A DNA stretch of 64,000 nt from Phalacrocorax aristotelis. Its lineage: Eukaryota > Chordata > Aves > Suliformes > Phalacrocoracidae. Shown piece after piece: positions 57,168-64,000 of this stretch. Where the stretch lies: contig NC_134281.1 in NCBI RefSeq assembly GCF_949628215.1, positions 11,418,501 to 11,482,500 of the forward strand, in the 5' to 3' direction. The position numbers and the translations under genes are program-made. Each line of letters opens with the position of its first letter. Positions within the stretch are counted from its first letter, which is position 1. The notes under the pieces are model-generated. The model was given only the letters and a program-made list of their open reading frames with translations. It was not told the origin of the DNA and made no database searches.

Positions 57168-60100
57168 GTACCCACCGACACCGGGCACCACCGGGCACCG
57201 GCAGGCCTCCTCCCGGCCTTTGGGGCGTGGGGGGCGCAGGGTTTGGCCGGGACAGCAGTGCTAAGCGCAGGTGGTGGGTGCCTGGTGAGCCCCAGGCACT
57301 GGTAACGGGGCCCCTGACTGCAGGGAATGCCAGACTTGCCCGAGAAAGCTGGGCTGGGGACATGTACTGTGGATCCATAGGACGTCCCGGCCAGGAAATG
57401 GCCCCAGGATATCCCAGGGCTTCCTGGGACACCCAGTCCAGGCACTAGTGCTGATGGAGTACCAGGAATGGGCACCAGCTCGCGGCGCTGGTACCCAGGG
57501 CTCCCCAGGCACTGGTAGCAGGGCCCTTGGCCACAGGAAACACAGAGCTTGCTCAAGTAAGCTGGACTGGGTCCAAGCACTGCAAGGCCATGGTTCCAGA
57601 AAGCAGCCCCGGGGCTTCCTGGGACACCCAGGCCAGACACTAGCACTGGCAGAGCACCACGAATGGGCGCTGGCACCCAGGACACTCCAGGGCTTCCTGG
57701 GACAGTCAGGCAAGGCACTAGCCCTGGCGGAGCACCAGGAAGAGGTGCCAGCTCTAGGCCCTGGCACCCGGAGCTCCCTGGGCAGAGGTTGGGTGCAGGG
57801 AACACTGAGATTGGTTCAAGGAAGCTGGGCAGGATATAAGCACTGCAGGGCCATGGGGCACCGCAGACAAGAACTGTCCCCAGGGCGCCCCAGAGCTTCC
57901 TGGGTCAGCCAGGCCAGGCACTAGCACTGACAGAGGGCTGGCAATGGGCACCTGTTCTGGACACTGGCACCCAGGGCTCCCCAGGGAATCACAGAACTCC
58001 CTGAGACACAGCGGGGAAGCTGGATGAGGGACCCACCTCAGAACATGCACCAGCCCTGGGGCACCTGGATAGCCTGGAGCACCCTAGGACAGCCGGGTCA
58101 GGCACTGGCCTTGGAGCACCCCAGGACACCCTGGGCTAGGGACCAGCCTGGGGCACCCCACTACACCCCAGTCAGGGACCAGCTCTGGGACACCCTACAG
58201 CAAGGACTGCCCCACAGCACCAAGTACCAGCTGCAAGGATGCCCTAGGACACCCTGGACCTGGGACCAGCCCCCTGAGGACTCAGACCCCCCGGGGCACC
58301 CCACATCAGGGAACTGGTCTCCCTGTCTACCCAGACTGAAGGGCATCCCTAAGCAAGCCCACCCCTAGGATATACCCACCTTAGGGGGACCCGTTCACTG
58401 GCAGGAACCCATGCACAGACCGCTCAGCCCTGTAGAAGCACCTGTGCACAGACAGACCCTCCAGCTCCCCCTTAAAGAGATGTTGTGCCCAGGCCCCCTC
58501 TCTCCCTCCAGCATCACGAAAGGGTTGTGAGGACAGGCCTTCCCCAGCTCTCTGCATAAAGAGACCCCAAGTATAGCACTTCCCACAGAGGGACACCATA
58601 TGCTTACCTTGATGTCTCTTCAGAAGTGACCACAGGCTAAAGTCCTGTCACTCCCCCCAAAAGTGGCCCTGTCTATAGATCCTTCTTAGCTCCTTCCACA
58701 AAAGAAGCCCCACCATAGATGCACCCCAACATCCTCATAGAGTCACTGCTCAAAGGGACACTGTACAATAACCCAGCGGTCTCCCTAGAAGGAGACCTGA
58801 TGCATATATTATTACGGACCCCAAGTATCCCCTTGTGCACAGTCCTCCAAGCTGTCCTCACAGAGTGTCAGTCCTTTTGGGAGAAAGACCCTGAGAAGAG
58901 ATGCTGAGATTCCTCCAGTAGCGGGACCCTTTGCTTCCTTCTCTTGCCAGTTTTACGACATGTAGAAAGACATTGCATTACTCCCCACTACATGCAAAGT
59001 GGGAATAGACCCAGAGCTTCCACCAGAAGGACCCAGAGTCCCCTATATTCCTAATGGAAGGACCCCAGTCCACCCCCGTGGGAGAAGGGCCCCAGTCATT
59101 GATGTGGGAGGATCAGCCCCTCCCATGTCAAGGGCTTGTAACTAGCCTGGCTCTCTCCCTTGCAGCTGGCTTGGGCTGGAAAGCCTGACCTCTCCTTACC
59201 CAGATCAGGACCACAGCCAGACCTGGAGCTGCCTTGGCTTATCAGGAAATTCCTTCATCTTTAATTTTCCCTACCCCAAAGATTTACTGGTTTAAGGCAA
59301 GCTCAGAGCCCAAATCCTACCAATTGTCAGCAGCTTAATCAAGCGCTTGGAGCGCCTGGACAGTGCTGCTGCTGTGCAGGAAGCTGCGTGGCAGAGGGCA
59401 CTGCACTGAAGGCAGCCCTGGCCTTCCTCCCCAGTACTACTTGTCCTGGCCTGGCTCAGGCTTGAGTGGCCACAGCAGCACTCCGCTGCTGTCACCTCTA
59501 GGTACCCCTCTGCCCTGCCCTGGGACATGTCCCTGCTCACACTTTGCCCCTCGCAGCTCTACTTGCGGGGCTCACAACCGCACTTGTGTGAACCCCCAGT
59601 GCGCGGCTTGCTGCAGCCACGGGCCGGCTCTCCCGGCCCCATCTGGCCCCAGGCTTGGCTCAGAGCTCTCCCAGAGCAGCATGGCTACACAGCCTTTCTG
59701 TGTCAGGGAAAGTCCAAGGCAGCATTAACAGAGGCTGGCTGTCCACCCTGCCCTGAGGCAGCACGAGAGAGAGCTTCTGTCCTGCAGGAGAGGCTGGTGT
59801 CACCACCAGGGAGGGCCAGGGCACAGAGGTGGTGGTGTGGTGTGTGGAAGAAGGAACCTCATATCGGGGGAGCTGGGCAGGCCTGAACTTCCTTGGGCAT
59901 GTCAGAGGCAGCCACAGGTGGATCTGTTACCTTGCGCATGGGGAAGGACCTGCCGTGACCCATGGAGAGGATGCCATGGGCCAAATCCCATGGGTAGAGC
60001 TGGGATGTGGCCCGTCGTAGGCTCTGGTGCAGTGTGATGGCAAGGTTTGGAGATTCACCAGTCTGGGATGTTGGAGGGTTGTGCCAGAGCAGAGGGCTTG

Positions 60101-62767
60101 GTGGGGCAGAGAAGGGAAAGGCATTCCTCCTGCCTTGGTGAGGTTTTAGCTGAAGGAGGACTTGCACCACTCCAGCAGAAGCAACAGCAAGGCTCAAAGT
60201 TTCATGGGTTCACTGGTGAAAACCAGGTAAATGAGGTGAAAGGCAGAGAGACAGGGCAGAGGTGGGTCCACCCCATCCCTATGGGGTGGCCAGTGCAGAA
60301 TACAGGGCTGCTGAGCAAGGGCACGAATGGGCTCTTCAGAGGAGAAAAGTCAAGAGCAGGACAGTGGGGGAGGAGGATGATCAGGAATTCAGTATCTCTT
60401 TCAGAAAAAAAAAAAGTTTAAATCATCAATGTCTAATTAGTGCACAACAATCAAGGAAGGGTTTAATTAGAACTTCTCAGAAAGCTCCAGCTCAAAAGCC
60501 ACTGCCCCCCTAGGAGGAAACTGGATCTAATTAAGAGGAAAGACTCTGCTTTATCGCAAATAGAAACATAGCCATCTGCCCTGTTCAAAATCCCTGTAAT
60601 GCAAAACGGGAGATTTGCTAAATCTGTCTGTTATAAAACCAGAAATGGGCATTTAACATGAGCATGTCAACAACTGTATGACTGACAGCATCCTGATGCC
60701 ACCCCAGTCCTCAGAATTAGTGGAGGAGCTCCTTCAGAAAGTCCCAAGGGATGATGCTTACTTGAAGAGAAATGGGCTGCATGGGTAATCCCTCTCATCC
60801 ACCCTCCATGGAAGGCAGGTACAGGAGTGAGATGAAGGCAGCTGGGCTGATTTTGTCTGCGTTCCAGCGACCACACAACAGTCACCTGCTGGAGACCAGG
60901 GCGCAGGAACACACCACCGCCACCACCACACACTGAGGTGGATGCCCAGGAGCCTGAGATTTCCTCTGATTCCCTAATTCTCTGCTGTAACATAAGACGT
61001 GGTCACCCTGTGAGTTAACTCTGAGCTCTGAACATAGTTGTCCTGATGTCTGGCACTAATGCTGGAGCAAGAGACCTGAGCCACCTCTGTGTGGTACCAC
61101 ACTCACATACCTCCCGTGAGGATGGTCACCCTGAGTGGGTCCAGGGCTCTGTTTTCAGGGTGGCTTTGGTTTTGTACTTACAGTCTACTAAAACAGGCAG
61201 CCAGCTGGGCACACAGTCCCTCTCGCACAGAGGAAGTGGCTGCCCACGTTTGAAGGTATTTCCCCACGCTTCAATTCTGGCAGTTAGCGTGGTGAGATCT
61301 TCCAGCTCCCTTAGGCCAGGCACAAGTGTGGCACACTGGGTGCTTTTCCACCCAGGGCCATGTCATTGCCCACGGGGCTGGGATTTGTCTTTATCAGTGG
61401 CATTTTGGCATTACTTATGCCGTGTCCAGGTGCCTTGCCTGATGGAGAATGTGATAATACTTACCCATCTCAGCCCTTTTCTCCTTTGGGAGACACCCTT
61501 CAGAGCTACACTCACCTCTCAGATGGGCCCTTCCCATCCACCAGAGCATGAACCAGGGAGCAGAGGCAGAGCTTTGATCTTCATCTTCTGCACCTGAGCT
61601 GAATTTGCCACCATCTGAGCTGGGACCCCTCACACGGTGCAGCTGCATGGCATCGTTTTGGCATGTCTGTGGAAAGGAGCGGTTAGGAAGCCCGTGGCCA
61701 ACTGCTGGGCTGAGCATTACTGAGCTGCAAGGTGTGGTGGGTGGCTGCAGCCATAAGGGAGAGCAGGGTCTGGCCCGAGAGGATGCTGCAGCCCCAAAAC
61801 ACTCCCTGGTACTGGCAGCAATGCAGTTGCTCTGCTGAGCCACGTTAGGACAGGCTCATCTTCCCAACTTGCTGGAGAGCCAGCTCCTCTCAGAGAGAGT
61901 TTGAGGTGTCAAAGAAATTGTTTTAATGGATACAAAAGTCATTCACTGAAATTCTTAATGAAAAAAATGAGAGACAGATACCACTGCTCCAAACCAGCTG
62001 TGAGTGTAACTGGGACAGCTGCTGGGAACGCGGATGAAGTAGCCTCAAGCGCTTTCTCTGCCCAAGGGAGAAATAAGGCCAATATATGATCTTCCAGGTG
62101 AACTGCTTCCACCTGCTGACTCTGCAGTAAAAAAGACAACATCACTGCAAGAAAGCTTTGCATTTGCTGAATTACCAGCTTCTGGCCCCAAGAAAAGCTT
62201 TCCTGAAGATTTCCCCTCTCCTTCCCCTGCCACCCCTGCCCTGCAGTGGGGATGGGCACAGCAACGCAGCACAGACCTCGCATCCGTCCAGTGCCTTGTG
62301 CTCTGCAGCAGCCAGCCCTGGGGTTTGGAAGGCAGCGTAACCCTCCCATAGTAGCTGTTAATGTGGCTAGGGACCTGCAGGGAGGGGCTGAGCCAAGCAT
62401 TCTGGAGCTGCTCATGTCCTGGAGCTTACATCCCTTAACTATTGTTCCAGATAAAGTAACTGTCAGTTCTGATTCATATAAACTTGTAACTATTCTGAAT
62501 CCTGCTGATTTTTTGGCTCAGAAACAGCCTGTGGAGCAAAATGCCGTAAGGGAGCTCCTGTCTGTGTAAAAGGCTGGTGCTTGCTGTCCCGAGCATGCTG
62601 CCTTTAGTTTTCATTTATTTTTGAGGGATTTCTATTTTGGGCAAGGGAGGGGCTGTGTTTGTTCCCTTTCCTTTTGGCGCTCAGCTCTCAGGAGGCTTCC
62701 TAGTGAGAAGAAGTCACTGCAGACCCCAAAGGCACCTCATAGCCTCTGTTTCCCTGGGGATTAGAGA
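57168..62767. other. LHFPL4 intron 1, left part
   Basis: Intronic DNA after the LHFPL4 first coding exon. The first 900 bp are taken by a degenerate tandem repeat; the rest (about 58050-62767) is unique-looking sequence without a recognisable exon, RNA gene or repeat family. Open frames here are short and unlike known proteins. Confidence 0.6.
57290..58040. repeat. Degenerate tandem repeat, ~200-bp period
   Basis: The phrase AAGCTGGRCTGG or a close variant occurs at 57345, 57559, 57822 and 58014. GCTTCCTGGGACACCCAG-type sequence occurs at 57419, 57614, 57692 and 57895, each followed by GGCACTAGYRCTG. The spacings are 195-215 bp with one short, 78-bp step. Four full or partial units are clear. 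Sequence to about 58320 is related but more decayed. Confidence 0.75.
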
Positions 62768-64000
62768 ATAATAGAACCATAGAATTGTTTAGGTTGGAAA
62801 ATACCTTTAAGATCATCAAGTCCACCACTAAACCATGTTCCTAAACGCCATGTCTACACATCTTTTAAATACCTCCAGGGATTGTGACTCAACCACTTCC
62901 CTGGGCAGCCTGTTCCAGTGCTTGACAACCCTTTCAGTAAAGAAATTTCTCCTAATATCCAATCTAAACCTCCCCTGATGCAGCTTCAGGCCATTTCACC
63001 CATGTCCTGTAACTTGGGAGAAGAGACCAACACCCACCTCACTACAACCTCCTCTCACTTAGTTGTAGAGAGTGATAAGGTCTCCCTCAGCCTCCTTTTC
63101 TCCAGACTAAACAACCCCAGCTCCCTCAGCCGCTCCTCATAAGACTTGTTCTCTAGACCCTTCACCAGCTTTGTTGCCCTTCTCTGGACACGCTCCAGCA
63201 CCTCCACGTCCCTCTTGCCGTGAGGGGCCCAAAACTGAACACAGTACTCGAGGTGCAGCCTCACCAGTGCCGAGTACAGGGGCACGATCACTTCCCTACT
63301 CCTGATGGCCATGCTATTCCTGATACAAGCCAGGATGCCGTTGGCCTTCTTGGCCACCTGGCCACGCTGCTGGCTCATGTTCAGCCGGCTGTCAACCAAC
63401 ACCCCCAGGTCCTTCTCTGCTGGGCAGCTCTCCAGCCACTCCTCCCCAAGCCTGTAGCGTTTCATGGGGTTGTTGTGGCCCAAGTGCAGGACCCGGCACT
63501 TGGCCTTGTTAAACCTTATACAGTTGACCTCGGCCCATCGATCCAGCCTGTCCAGGTCCCTCTGCAGAGCCTTCCTACCCTCGAGCAGATCAACACTCCT
63601 GCCCAATTTGGTGTCATCCACAAACTGACCGAGGGTGCACTCGATCCCCTCATCCAGATCATTGATAAAGATATAAAACAGAACTGGCCCCAAAACTGAG
63701 CCCTGGAGAACCCTGTTCATGACCAGCTGCCAACTGGATTTAGCTCTATTCACCGCAACTCTCTGGGCTTGGCCATCCAGCCAGTTTTTTACCCAACAAA
63801 GAATACACCCGTCCAAGCCATGAGCTGCCAGCTTCTCTAGGAGGATGCTGTGGGAAACGGTGTCAAAAGCTTTACTAAATTCCAGGTAGACAACATCCCC
63901 AGCCTTTCCCTCATCCACTAGGTGGGTTACCTGGTAACAGGAGGAGATCAGGTTGGTCAAGCAGGACCTGCCTTTCGCAAACCCATGCTAATTGGGCCTG
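62768..64000 (-). mobile_element. CR1 LINE with long open reverse transcriptase region, runs off the right edge
   Basis: The reversed CR1 tail is at 62768 (AATAATAGAACCATAGAATTG), and CR1 continues without interruption to the window end. The minus strand is open from the edge to 63055, about 300 codons. It shows RT landmarks in order: [40 protein letters not shown], the catalytic-type [37 protein letters not shown] and the C-terminal [20 protein letters not shown]. The frame ends in [13 protein letters not shown], where family members continue [12 protein letters not shown], so a one-base deletion ends it early. The 5' part of ORF2 lies outside the window. Confidence 0.95.

Larger units (their letters stand above)
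55850..57200 (+). promoter_or_regulatory. CpG island and promoter region of LHFPL4
   Basis: Dense CpG sequence from the CR1 edge to just past the first coding exon. It holds the 10/20-bp tandem array at 56337-56560. No TATA box is evident. The transcription start is not visible but should lie upstream of 56762. Confidence 0.55.

Noticed and set aside
56324-57805. 493-codon open frame on the minus strand
   Set aside because: It is antisense to the LHFPL4 exon and to the ~200-bp repeat; repeats open on both strands explain its length.

Overview
The window is vertebrate nuclear DNA and almost certainly from a bird. The evidence is multi-exon genes with GT-AG introns, CpG-rich first exons, several CR1 LINE copies with the typical avian 3' end (an ATTCTATGATTCT-like tail), and one LTR of a type common in avian genomes. 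The gene order LHFPL4 - MTMR14 - CPNE9 - BRPF1 is, from memory, that of human 3p25.3, so this is an ordinary conserved syntenic block.

Layout: (1) 1-11691, minus strand: BRPF1, scaffold of the MOZ/MORF histone acetyltransferase complexes. Ten coding exons are visible. The C-terminal PWWP domain lies beyond base 1. (2) 11700-12200: CpG-rich BRPF1 promoter and leader. (3) 12230-19261, minus strand: CPNE9, a copine with two C2 domains and a vWA-like domain. It has 20 coding exons (545 codons plus stop) and a poly(A) signal about 550 bp from the BRPF1 start codon. (4) 19819-53767, minus strand: MTMR14 (Jumpy), a phosphoinositide 3-phosphatase. It has 19 coding exons (631 codons plus stop) and an intact HCISGWDRTP active site. 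Its introns hold one avian-type CR1 fragment, one very old CR1 fragment and a fossil solo LTR. (5) 53768-56761: divergent intergenic region with two CpG islands and two CR1 fragments. (6) 56762-57167, plus strand: first coding exon of LHFPL4, a tetraspan GABA-A receptor partner. The rest of the window is its first intron, ending in a long CR1 that runs off the right edge.

The genes do not form an operon-like pathway: one is a chromatin scaffold, one a calcium/phospholipid sensor, one a lipid phosphatase and one a synaptic membrane protein. CPNE9, MTMR14 and BRPF1 are read in the same direction with short gaps. MTMR14 and LHFPL4 are head to head. Exon junctions were worked out by hand from GT-AG sites and reading phase. 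All three multi-exon frames close without a break, and those of CPNE9 and MTMR14 end at a stop codon. I found no tRNA, rRNA, CRISPR array or novel multi-gene system. The most unusual DNA features are a perfect 26-bp inverted repeat in a 142-nt CPNE9 intron, a 10/20-bp-period GC-rich array before LHFPL4, and a roughly 200-bp-period tandem repeat in LHFPL4 intron 1.
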